5,140 nt of DNA. It comes from Syntrophobacterales bacterium (GTDB lineage Bacteria; Desulfobacterota; Syntrophia; Syntrophales; JAAYKM01). How positions within the stretch are numbered: the first letter of the stretch is position 1; each line of letters opens with the position of its first letter. The notes beneath the pieces are model-generated. The model was given only the letters and a program-made list of their open reading frames with translations. It searched no databases and had not been told where the DNA came from. Location of the stretch: the NCBI GenBank assembly GCA_031285215.1, contig JAITWQ010000234.1, positions 1-5,140 on the forward strand, written 5' to 3'. This document shows positions 1 through 5,140 of this stretch, in pieces. The translations under genes were made by a program, and so were the position numbers.

Positions 1-1014
1 CTGGCAGCAGGCAGGGAAGAGCTCCGGTCCAGGCTTGATGCTCTCGTCTGGCAGACAATAGAATGCGCAGCCTGCTGCCGCGGCTGGAAAATACCGAAAT
101 GGGTTGCGGCAGCTATTACCCTGATAGCGTTATGGGGGGTCTTCATTGCCTTCTTTTCCCTTTTCATTCCCCTCATATTCAGCAAACTCAACGAACTTTC
201 CAATATTAGCATGTCTCAGCTTGTAGGAATTTTTGAGGAACCCCTGGCAAACTTTCAGCGTTTTCTGGAACATACCTTCGGCGTGCGAGGCAGTGAAGTT
301 TCGGTAACCGATTCGATCACGGCACAAATAGAGTCGTTTATAAACATTAATGCCATCGCCAATATTGTACCGTGGGTCATCTCTCTCCTCGGCAATCTTA
401 TGCTCGCCCTCTTCTCCATATCGTTCATCACCTTCTTTTTCCTCCGTGAGGACCACCTCTTTGCAGAGATGGTTGCCGCCATGTTTCCGGCCAAATATGA
501 GCAAAACGCAAAGAATGCGATAGATTCGGCAACCAACCTTTTAATACGTTATTTTACGGGAATAGTGGCCGAATCAGCCGCTCTGATGCTTGTTTATGCA
601 ATAATCTTTATGCTTTTCGGATTTGGCGCCAATACGGCGTTCTTTATCGGTTTCGTTATCGGCGTCCTCAATGTCATTCCCTTTATCGGCCCTATTGCGG
701 CTGTTTCGATTTCCATACTTGTGGGCATCCTTACCCCGGCGGCGGGCATGACTCCCGGAGAAATGGCCCTTATCATCGGCGCGACCTTCTTTTGCGTTAA
801 CGGGCTGGATAATTTCGTTTTGCAGCCGATCCTCTATTCGAGCCGCGTAAAGGCGCACCCCCTCGAAATATTCATCGTAATCCTTATCGCGGGCAGTGTG
901 GCTGGTATATTGGGCATGCTGCTGGCAATTCCGGCGTATAATGTACTCCGCGTATTCGCCAAGGAGTTTTTCAACAACTTTAAAGTGGTGCAGGCCCTTA
1001 CCCGGCAGATATAG
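1..1014 (+). CDS. AI-2E family transporter (membrane permease), 5' end cut by the window edge
   Basis: The frame is open from base 1 to the stop at 1012-1014, giving 337 visible residues. An internal ATG at 211 is not the start, because a hydrophobic segment of the same protein lies upstream (codons about 36-60). The family signature is clear: a membrane helix with NVIPFIGP at codons 224-231, then DNFVLQP at 270-276, then HPLEIF followed by a Gly-rich helix and AIPAY up to codon 313. The family (PF01594) is a set of polytopic inner-membrane proteins named after the E. coli AI-2 exporter TqsA. Other members move Na+/H+ or unknown substrates, so the substrate here cannot be assigned. Usual length is about 350-380 residues, so only the N-terminus, probably with the first helix, is missing. 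The visible codons 1-35 are polar and Cys-containing (IECAACC) where many homologues have a hydrophobic helix. The C-terminus (KEFFNNFK) resembles Bacteroidota members. hydE starts 35 bp downstream with no terminator between them. Confidence 0.93.
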   Translation: MAAGREELRSRLDALVWQTIECAACCRGWKIPKWVAAAITLIALWGVFIAFFSLFIPLIFSKLNELSNISMSQLVGIFEEPLANFQRFLEHTFGVRGSEVSVTDSITAQIESFININAIANIVPWVISLLGNLMLALFSISFITFFFLREDHLFAEMVAAMFPAKYEQNAKNAIDSATNLLIRYFTGIVAESAALMLVYAIIFMLFGFGANTAFFIGFVIGVLNVIPFIGPIAAVSISILVGILTPAAGMTPGEMALIIGATFFCVNGLDNFVLQPILYSSRVKAHPLEIFIVILIAGSVAGILGMLLAIPAYNVLRVFAKEFFNNFKVVQALTRQI

Positions 1015-1049
1015 CATCCGTTGCACATCCCTCGGGAATAAATATTTGC

Positions 1050-2120
1050 ATGATTACAGGCGAATCCTTCCTGAAAGAAAAACTCACCCATATCATGGAC
1101 GGGGAAACGCCCTCCCGCGAAGAACTGGCCGCCATACTCGCCTTGCCGTCGCCGGAGTATCTTTATCATACTGCCGATTTGATAAGGCAGGAACAATGTC
1201 ATGACGCCGTTTTGCTCCGGGGCATTATCGAAATATCCAATGTCTGCAATCAAAGCTGTCACTATTGCGGTCTTCGCAAGGAAAATAAAACGCTTTTCCG
1301 CTATCGCATGACGGAAGAGGAAATAATGGATGCCGCCCAAAAGATTCAAAGGGCGGACATTTCCACGGCAGTTCTGCAATCAGGGGAGGACAAAACTGAC
1401 GCCAAGCGCCTCTGTGACCTGATCCGCCGCATCCGCACAGAAAGCGATCTCTTTATCACCCTCTCCCTGGGAGAACGCCCGGCCGGGGATTACCTGGCTT
1501 TCAGAGAAGCCGGTGCGGATCGCTACCTCCTCAAACATGAAACGGCGTCAAAACAGCTATTTGAGATTCTCCGACCCGGCTCTTCTTATAACTCCAGAAG
1601 AGAGGCTCTCCGCCTTTTCAAGGAGTTGGAATTGGAAACGGGTACGGGCTGTATGGTCGGCCTTCCCGGACAAACCCCGGAAGATCTGGCCGATGATCTC
1701 CTGTATATGAAGGCTTTGGGGGCGGATATGATTGGCATCGGCCCGTTTATTCCCCATCCGGAAACGCCTCTGGCCCATTGTCCTCCCGGGACAACGGAGA
1801 TGACCCTGAAAATGATTTCCCTCACGCGTCTGCTTCTTCCCAGGGCGAACATTCCCGCGACAACATCTCTGGGGGTACTGGACAGCACGGGACGCAGAAA
1901 GGCCCTGCAATCAGGGGCCAACGTGGTCATGCTTGACTTTACTCCGGAAAACTACAGAAGGCACTACGACATCTATCCCGGCAAAACATACGTAGCCAGG
2001 GAGCAAGACCATACCCTGCGGCTTTTGCGGCAGGAATTGGAAGCAATGGGGCGAACCATTGGCCGCGATCGGCCCCGCGGGGAAATTCTCAAGACCAGCG
2101 CCAAGACAGCAAGCAAATAA
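1050..2120 (+). CDS. hydE: [FeFe] hydrogenase H-cluster radical SAM maturase HydE
   Basis: The gene encodes 356 residues, close to the roughly 350 of characterised HydE. The radical SAM motif CxxxCxxC is present as C66, C70 and C73 within EISNVCNQSCHYCGLR. Family hallmarks follow: TAVLQSGED (about 106-114), LSLGERP (138-144), YLLKHETA (159-166), MVGLPGQTPED (202-212), GIGPFIPHPETPL (229-241) and YDIYPGK (306-312). HydE is a cytoplasmic, SAM-dependent enzyme that acts after HydG on the cysteine-bound Fe(CO)2CN synthon during assembly of the diiron subcluster of [FeFe] hydrogenase. No cysteine lies after C244, so the accessory Fe-S cluster seen in Thermotoga HydE is absent; that cluster is known to be dispensable. 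The ATG at 1050 is chosen as the first start after the upstream gene. Its SD is poor (GGGA, 12 nt upstream). The relative PylB was considered, but the motifs fit HydE better. HydF and HydG are not in the window. Confidence 0.94.
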   Translation: MITGESFLKEKLTHIMDGETPSREELAAILALPSPEYLYHTADLIRQEQCHDAVLLRGIIEISNVCNQSCHYCGLRKENKTLFRYRMTEEEIMDAAQKIQRADISTAVLQSGEDKTDAKRLCDLIRRIRTESDLFITLSLGERPAGDYLAFREAGADRYLLKHETASKQLFEILRPGSSYNSRREALRLFKELELETGTGCMVGLPGQTPEDLADDLLYMKALGADMIGIGPFIPHPETPLAHCPPGTTEMTLKMISLTRLLLPRANIPATTSLGVLDSTGRRKALQSGANVVMLDFTPENYRRHYDIYPGKTYVAREQDHTLRLLRQELEAMGRTIGRDRPRGEILKTSAKTASK

Positions 2121-2175
2121 AACTTGACCGGGAAAAAACAAATGCTGTAGGCTTCCCTTTCATTTTACAGAATGT

Positions 2176-2180
2176 GAGGA
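2176..2180 (+). promoter_or_regulatory. Shine-Dalgarno site of the aminotransferase gene
   Basis: GAGGA sits six bases before the ATG at 2187 and fixes that start. A nearer ATG at 2182 is out of frame. Confidence 0.75.
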
Positions 2181-2186
2181 AATGTC

Positions 2187-3368
2187 ATGGCTGTCGCGAA
2201 AAAAATACAGGATTTTGCTTCCCAATCATCATGGATCAGGAAAATGTTCGAAGAAGGCCTCATCCTGAAACAGAAGTATGGCGCGGAAAATGTTTTCGAT
2301 TTCACCCTGGGAAACCCCAATATCCCCCCTCCCCCAGAATTTAAAAAGGTACTGCAAAATTTGCTTGATGAGGAAATACCCAATATGCACGGCTATATGC
2401 CCAATGTGGGTTATGACGACACCCGCACCGCCGTTGCCGCCTGCATCAGGGCAGCCCAAAATGTTCCCCTGGAAAAAGAACACATCGTCATGACCTGCGG
2501 CGCTGCCGGCGCTTTAAACGTCGCCCTCAAGGTTATTCTTGATCCCTTGGACGAAGTCATTGTCCCCTCCCCTTTTTTCATGGAATACCGTTTCTACATT
2601 GACAATGCCAACGGGAAAATGATTCTTGTGCCTACCAAAGAGGATTTTTCTCTGGATATGGAAGCCATGGAAAAGGCGATTACGGAAAAAACAAAAGCCG
2701 TCATCCTCACTTCCCCCAACAATCCCACAGGTAAAATATACGACGCTTCCTCACTGGCTGCCTTTGCCGCCTTGCTCCAAAAGAAGAATGAGGAATATGG
2801 TCATACCATTTATCTTCTCGTTGACGAGCCTTATCGGGAAATCGTTTTCGACGGCATCCAGGTTCCTTCTCTCTTAAATTCGTATCCTCACTGTATTTCC
2901 GCATCGTCCTATTCCAAAACCCTTTCCATTCCGGGTGAACGGATTGGATACCTCGCCGTCAATCCTGCCATTGACGATTATAAAAATCTGATGGACGGTC
3001 TAGCCCTCTATAACCGCGTATTGGGGTTTGTCAACGCGCCGGCCTTTATGCAGCGCGCCATTACCCGTATGCAGGGAATATATGTTGATGTTGAACAGTA
3101 CAAAAGAAAACGCGATCTTTTATGCGAAGGGCTTCTCGCGGTTGGATATGATATTAAAAAACCGGAAGGGGCCTTCTATCTTTTCCTCAAAACACCTATT
3201 GAAGATGACGTCGCCTTTGTGCGCGCCTTGCAAAAGCGCCAGATTTTGGCCGTTCCCGGACAGGGGTTTGGCGGCCCGGGCCATATCCGTCTTGCCTTTT
3301 GCGTTGATGACGCGACCATCACCCGCGCCATGGACGGCTTTGCCGCCACCTTGAAAGATTATCGATAG
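2187..3368 (+). CDS. class I/II pyridoxal-phosphate-dependent aminotransferase (aspartate-aminotransferase-like)
   Basis: This is a complete 393-residue fold-type I aminotransferase, a usual length for the family. Visible catalytic features are NNPTG (178-182, Asn contacting PLP), VDEPY (212-216; D213 pairs with the pyridine nitrogen, Y216 with the PLP oxygen), SYSKT (241-245; K244 forms the Schiff base), R252 in ERIGY (phosphate binding) and R368 in HIRLAF (substrate alpha-carboxylate). The N-terminus SSWIRKMFEEG (14-24) followed by FTLGNPNIPPPPE (39-51) marks a subgroup common in anaerobes, often labelled aspartate aminotransferase without biochemical proof. The reaction is amino-group transfer between an amino acid and a 2-oxo acid; the specific substrate cannot be read from sequence. 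The start is supported by GAGGA at 2176-2180, six bases before the ATG. It lies 66 bp after hydE on the same strand, so co-transcription is possible. A role tied to hydrogenase maturation would be speculation. Confidence 0.93.
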   Translation: MAVAKKIQDFASQSSWIRKMFEEGLILKQKYGAENVFDFTLGNPNIPPPPEFKKVLQNLLDEEIPNMHGYMPNVGYDDTRTAVAACIRAAQNVPLEKEHIVMTCGAAGALNVALKVILDPLDEVIVPSPFFMEYRFYIDNANGKMILVPTKEDFSLDMEAMEKAITEKTKAVILTSPNNPTGKIYDASSLAAFAALLQKKNEEYGHTIYLLVDEPYREIVFDGIQVPSLLNSYPHCISASSYSKTLSIPGERIGYLAVNPAIDDYKNLMDGLALYNRVLGFVNAPAFMQRAITRMQGIYVDVEQYKRKRDLLCEGLLAVGYDIKKPEGAFYLFLKTPIEDDVAFVRALQKRQILAVPGQGFGGPGHIRLAFCVDDATITRAMDGFAATLKDYR

Positions 3369-3436
3369 ATTTAAAGGGGTAACAGACCGAAAAACACAGG
3401 GCAAGACGTCATTGAAGCATGGTAACGCAGCCTGTT

Positions 3437-3461
3437 TATATTGTGATTCCCAATATCACAA
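3437..3461 (+). promoter_or_regulatory. possible -10 box overlapping a 7-7-7 inverted repeat (candidate operator)
   Basis: TATATT at 3437-3442 could be a -10 box; the best -35 candidate (TTGAAG, 3412-3417) is at a poor 19-bp spacing. It overlaps a perfect inverted repeat, TTGTGAT (3441-3447) and ATCACAA (3455-3461), separated by seven bases. The repeat lies about 70 bp before the lipoprotein start. This geometry is typical of a site for a dimeric repressor, but it could also form an RNA hairpin in the leader. The repeat is directly visible; its function is inferred. Confidence 0.4.
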
Positions 3462-3519
3462 CGCCCAGGGACATTCTGCAAAACATACTAACCCCAACCA
3501 GGTAATTGCGGGGCAGAAA

Positions 3520-3525
3520 AAGGAG
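3520..3525 (+). promoter_or_regulatory. Shine-Dalgarno site deciding the lipoprotein start
   Basis: AAGGAG lies six bases before ATG 3532 (nine before the adjacent ATG 3535). It selects the start that places the signal peptide at the N-terminus and rules out the 40-codon upstream extension. Confidence 0.8.
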
Positions 3526-3531
3526 AATAAA

Positions 3532-3948
3532 ATGATGTTTGGAAAAGTGAAGCTGTTTTCATGTTTACTCATATTGACCATGATGGCCGTATTGGCGGGG
3601 TGTTCGAGCGGCGATTTTGACGACAGCCGCCTGGAGCCTGCGGATAAAAATCTTGTGGGTACGTGGGAAAATGTTGGCCAAGGAAAAACATCAGTTAAAT
3701 GGACTACGATTACATTTACTAATAGAAAAGGGGAAGCAGTTCTTGTTATCGGCTCCTCTGCATCGACTACGACCATGCGCATAACGAACAATTTCACATG
3801 GGATATGGAAAACGGACATCTGAAATTTACTTTTTTGGGTAATCGTACCCCGAAAGAAGAATCGTTTGAATACAAAATATCAGATTCGATGCTTACTCTG
3901 ACCGGTGACAATGTTACAGAAACCTATCGTAAGATAAACGCTGATTAA
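3532..3948 (+). CDS. small lipoprotein with a lipocalin-like/DUF5640-type beta-rich domain
   Basis: The 138-residue protein has a lipoprotein signal peptide: a short basic start (K5, K7), a hydrophobic core (about 8-20) and the lipobox L21-A22-G23-C24, so Cys24 should be lipidated after signal peptidase II cleavage. Ser at +2 rather than Asp favours the outer membrane in a diderm. The mature part begins with an acidic linker and then LVGTWE (41-46), ITFTNRKGEA (60-69), a polar beta-strand pattern, and YKISDSMLTLTGD (114-126) with TYRKI near the end. This is the layout of small lipocalin-like or DUF5640-type domains that open with GTW and close with a strand bearing YxxI; assignment is by pattern only. 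The frame is open upstream to a TTG at 3412, but AAGGAG (3520-3525), six bases before the ATG at 3532, and the signal peptide fix this start. No partner or ligand can be named. It probably forms a separate transcription unit from the aminotransferase, since the gap is 163 bp. Confidence 0.85.
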   Translation: MMFGKVKLFSCLLILTMMAVLAGCSSGDFDDSRLEPADKNLVGTWENVGQGKTSVKWTTITFTNRKGEAVLVIGSSASTTTMRITNNFTWDMENGHLKFTFLGNRTPKEESFEYKISDSMLTLTGDNVTETYRKINAD

Positions 3949-3958
3949 TGATCTCCGC

Positions 3959-3984
3959 TCCCCCTCGTTTCCTAGCGAGGGGGA
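3959..3984. repeat. strong GC-rich palindrome after the lipoprotein gene
   Basis: TCCCCCTCG (3959-3967) pairs perfectly with CGAGGGGGA (3976-3984) over nine base pairs around an eight-base loop. It starts 11 bases after the lipoprotein stop codon. No T-run follows immediately on either strand, so it is not a classical intrinsic terminator, though it may still stabilise mRNA 3' ends or aid termination. With the flanking AATGAC it resembles the GTCATTCCC-type palindromic repeats scattered between genes of many bacteria; that resemblance is from memory and untested here. Confidence 0.6.
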
Positions 3985-3990
3985 ATGACC

Positions 3991-4028
3991 AAAAAAACTT
4001 GAACCTTGCTGCGGTGACGACCGCAAGG
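3991..4028 (-). terminator. possible intrinsic terminator for the minus-strand tRNA transcript
   Basis: Read on the minus strand, CCTT and GCGGT pair with ACCGC and AAGG around a CGTC loop, with a three-base bulge (4004-4028). This is followed by TTCAAG and then seven T residues (3997-3991). The T-run starts six bases after the stem, which is less than ideal. It lies about 210 bp beyond the end of tRNA-His and faces the convergent plus-strand lipoprotein gene. The arm at 4016-4038 can alternatively pair as GGGGCGGCC with GGTCGTC, including G-T pairs, a pattern also seen in dispersed palindromic repeats. Confidence 0.4.
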
Positions 4029-4101
4029 GCCGCCCCTGTAAAATGGCGTATGCAATACACCCCTTATATGTTGTTTTCAGTTCTGGTGATTGAGTATGAA
4101 A

Positions 4102-4145
4102 GGAAGGAGTTTTTCATGTTAACCAACTCGAACAACAACTCCTCC
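4102..4145 (+). promoter_or_regulatory. hairpin that would sequester the SD of the 42-codon ORF
   Basis: GGAAGGAGTT (4102-4111) can pair with AACTCCTCC (4137-4145) over nine pairs with one bulged A at 4104. The start codon at 4116 falls in the 25-base loop. If the ORF is translated, this structure would hide its ribosome binding site. If it is not translated, the pairing is an incidental hairpin. Confidence 0.3.
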
Positions 4146-4244
4146 AAGGAAAGTGATAAACACCCCGGCCATAATTGCGGGCTTAACCGGCAACGCGTTT
4201 CAAAATCATTTTTTAAACCATTGATTTTACAAAATCTGGGGTGA
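4116..4244 (+). CDS. doubtful 42-residue ORF with a strong Shine-Dalgarno site
   Basis: An ATG at 4116 is preceded by AAGGAAGGAG (4100-4109), with six bases between. It opens a 42-residue frame rich in Asn and Ser at the start (NSNNNSS) and Lys, Arg and Phe later, with no membrane segment, signal peptide or known motif. Its last codons overlap the 3' end of the oppositely directed tRNA-His. The gene-like SD is the only support; composition and position suggest it may be chance. I do not recognise the product. Confidence 0.2.
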   Translation: MLTNSNNNSSKESDKHPGHNCGLNRQRVSKSFFKPLILQNLG

Positions 4245-4314
4245 GCGAAGGGACTTGAACCCTCGACCTCCGGGGCCACAACCCGGCACTCTAACCATTT
4301 GAGCTACGCCCACC
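4237..4314 (-). tRNA. tRNA-His (GTG), CCA encoded
   Basis: A full cloverleaf is visible on the minus strand. The acceptor GTGGGCG (4313-4307) pairs with CGCTCAC (4247-4241), including one G-T pair. The D stem is GCTC/GAGT, the anticodon stem CCGGG/CCCGG has the loop TTGTGGC (anticodon GTG at 4279-4277), and the T arm is GAGGG/CCCTT with loop TTCAAGT. The histidine-specific identity pair is present: an encoded extra G at -1 (4314) opposite discriminator C73 (4240). The CCA tail is encoded at 4239-4237. It lies 10 bp downstream of tRNA-Arg and is almost certainly co-transcribed with it. Confidence 0.97.
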
Positions 4315-4324
4315 ATATTCGATT

Positions 4325-4401
<77 letters not shown>

Positions 4402-4440
4402 ATATACATTATGTTCTCTGTGACCTTGCAGAAGGTGTTT

Positions 4441-4469
4441 CTGATAACGCCTTTACTTCTATTTGTCAA
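4441..4469 (-). promoter_or_regulatory. sigma70-type promoter of the tRNA-Arg/tRNA-His operon
   Basis: On the minus strand, a perfect -35 TTGACA (4469-4464) is followed by exactly 17 bp and TATCAG (4446-4441), a 4-of-6 match to the -10 consensus. Transcription would begin near 4434, leaving a leader of roughly 33 bases before tRNA-Arg. The -35 box lies about 18 bp after the stop codon of the upstream secreted-protein gene, so the tRNAs need not depend on that gene's transcript. Confidence 0.75.
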
Positions 4470-4487
4470 GCCATAAATCCACAGGGA

Positions 4488-5140
4488 TTATTGCTTAACG
4501 TAGCCGGTAATTCCCTGAAAAACGTAACCTTTCCTGGTTTTTCCTGTCCCTTGGGGATCCAGGGCAAAGAAGAACCGTTTTGTCTTGGGATTGAACGAGC
4601 GGTACAATTCCCTTGTACCATCTATTTTAACCGTAGCGATGTTCCCGATTACGCCCTCATAGACATATCCTTTTAAGCGGTTGCCCTGAGAAAGGTCATA
4701 GGAATAAAACTGACTGATGGTTGCAGGATTATACCATTTATGCAGGGGCAAAGTAGCGGGAGTGCCGGGTTGAAAAAGGCGAAAGGCCAATCCTTCTTTC
4801 ACAAAACCTCTTGAAGTCAGGCGCCGGTCTTCAGAGGGAGTCCCCGGCGCATAGAGATAGCTTGACCCGCCGCGATAGCGGTAAACATCAACACTGCCCG
4901 CCTGATCCGCGATGATCTCATAAAAGAGGGGAATGACCACTTCTTCGTCTTTGTACGAGACAGTAAGCTGATTGACATAAAGCCCCGGTGCCTGCGCCCC
5001 ATTGACTGTCACGTTAATATAGCTTGTCTGCTTCGCCGTTGATCCCATCGCCGGAGAAATGGTGATGTGGCGGCGGTTTCCTTCGGCGACATCCCTTCTT
5101 TTGGTCATGATACCTTCCAGGAGCGCACCATCGCCATTGA
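4488..5140 (-). CDS. secreted-type protein: BACON-like beta-sandwich plus three DUF5648-like repeats, 5' end beyond the window
   Basis: The frame is open from the right edge to the TAA at 4490-4488, about 216 visible codons. An ATG at 5108 with a GGAAGG upstream could start a 206-residue protein. However, it has no signal peptide and would begin inside a beta-sandwich domain, so the gene most likely continues past the edge. Numbering from that ATG, residues 13-65 (ITISPA, then INVTVNG and PGLYVNQLTVSYKDEEVVIPLFYEI) fit the last strands of a BACON- or Ig-like domain. Residues 75-205 hold three repeats of about 38 residues: VYRYR...FVKEGLAF, LPLHKWYNP...GYVYEGVIGN and RELYRSFNP...GYVFQGITGY. 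The spacing and the G-Y/F-x-x-x-G-I/V ends match DUF5648-type extracellular repeats, although the usual HFYT motif is degenerate. I infer an exported surface or periplasmic adhesion-like or lectin-like protein; no enzymatic residues are evident. Confidence 0.78.
   Translation of the reverse strand, partial: NGDGALLEGIMTKRRDVAEGNRRHITISPAMGSTAKQTSYINVTVNGAQAPGLYVNQLTVSYKDEEVVIPLFYEIIADQAGSVDVYRYRGGSSYLYAPGTPSEDRRLTSRGFVKEGLAFRLFQPGTPATLPLHKWYNPATISQFYSYDLSQGNRLKGYVYEGVIGNIATVKIDGTRELYRSFNPKTKRFFFALDPQGTGKTRKGYVFQGITGYVKQ

Noticed and set aside
834..1379. Minus-strand ORF of 181 codons across the permease-hydE junction
   Set aside because: It overlaps two well-supported genes in antisense and shows no recognisable domain.
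2061..2082. GGCCG-CGAT-CGGCC hairpin and the palindrome CCCCGCGGGG near the end of hydE
   Set aside because: Both lie inside the coding sequence, with no T-run after them and the stop codon nearly 40 bp further on; probably a product of GC-rich codons.
1050..2120. PylB (methylornithine synthase) as the identity of the radical SAM protein
   Set aside because: The TAVLQSGED, YLLKHET and GPFIPHPETPL motifs match HydE, and no other pyrrolysine genes are present.
2121..2186. Possible promoter starting with TTGACC after hydE
   Set aside because: At 17-18 bp spacing no acceptable -10 box is present (GTAGGC or TAGGCT).
3412..3531. N-terminal extension of the lipoprotein from a TTG
   Set aside because: It would bury the signal peptide 40 residues inside the protein, and the SD at 3520-3525 points to ATG 3532.
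3456..3911. Minus-strand ORF of 151 codons opposite the lipoprotein
   Set aside because: The plus-strand frame has an SD, a signal peptide and a lipobox; the antisense frame has no supporting signal.
4064..4279. Minus-strand ORF of 71 codons
   Set aside because: It starts inside tRNA-His and has no SD or recognisable motif; it is a tRNA shadow.
4237..4314. Integration (att) site at the 3' end of tRNA-His
   Set aside because: No direct repeat of the tRNA 3' end and no integrase gene are visible in the window.

Overview
The window looks like chromosomal DNA of an anaerobic bacterium. It carries a [FeFe]-hydrogenase maturase gene (hydE), good Shine-Dalgarno sites (AGGAG type), a sigma70-type promoter (TTGACA, 17 bp, TATCAG) and tRNA genes with the 3' CCA encoded. 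A diderm such as a member of the Desulfobacterota (Syntrophales-like) would fit, and the lipoprotein's Ser at +2 fits outer-membrane sorting. This placement is inference. The C-terminus of the first gene resembles Bacteroidota AI-2E proteins, but encoded CCA, strong SD sites and the TTGACA promoter argue against Bacteroidota.

Layout. Four genes run on the plus strand: the 3' part of an AI-2E family membrane permease (1-1014), hydE (1050-2120), a class I/II PLP-dependent aminotransferase (2187-3368) and a small secreted lipoprotein (3532-3948). The gaps of 35 and 66 bp between the first three genes would allow one transcript. The lipoprotein follows a 163-bp gap that holds a 7-7-7 inverted repeat overlapping a possible -10 box, so it may be a separately regulated unit. 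On the minus strand, reading in from the right edge, lie the 3' end of a secreted-type protein (4488 to the edge; a BACON-like beta-sandwich followed by three DUF5648-like repeats) and then a tRNA-Arg(TCT)-tRNA-His(GTG) pair with its own promoter. The two sets converge on a roughly 290-bp non-coding stretch (3949-4236). It holds a strong GC-rich palindrome, a second hairpin that may terminate the minus-strand transcript, and a doubtful 42-codon ORF whose SD could be sequestered in a hairpin.

How the genes might work together. HydE acts in building the organometallic H-cluster of [FeFe] hydrogenase, but hydF, hydG and a hydrogenase are not in view, so they must lie elsewhere if the pathway is complete. 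The link between hydE and the aminotransferase is only co-directional proximity. I see no mobile element, CRISPR array or clearly new multi-gene system. The best leads are the operator-like repeat, the intergenic palindromes, and the stand-alone hydE that lacks the accessory-cluster cysteines.
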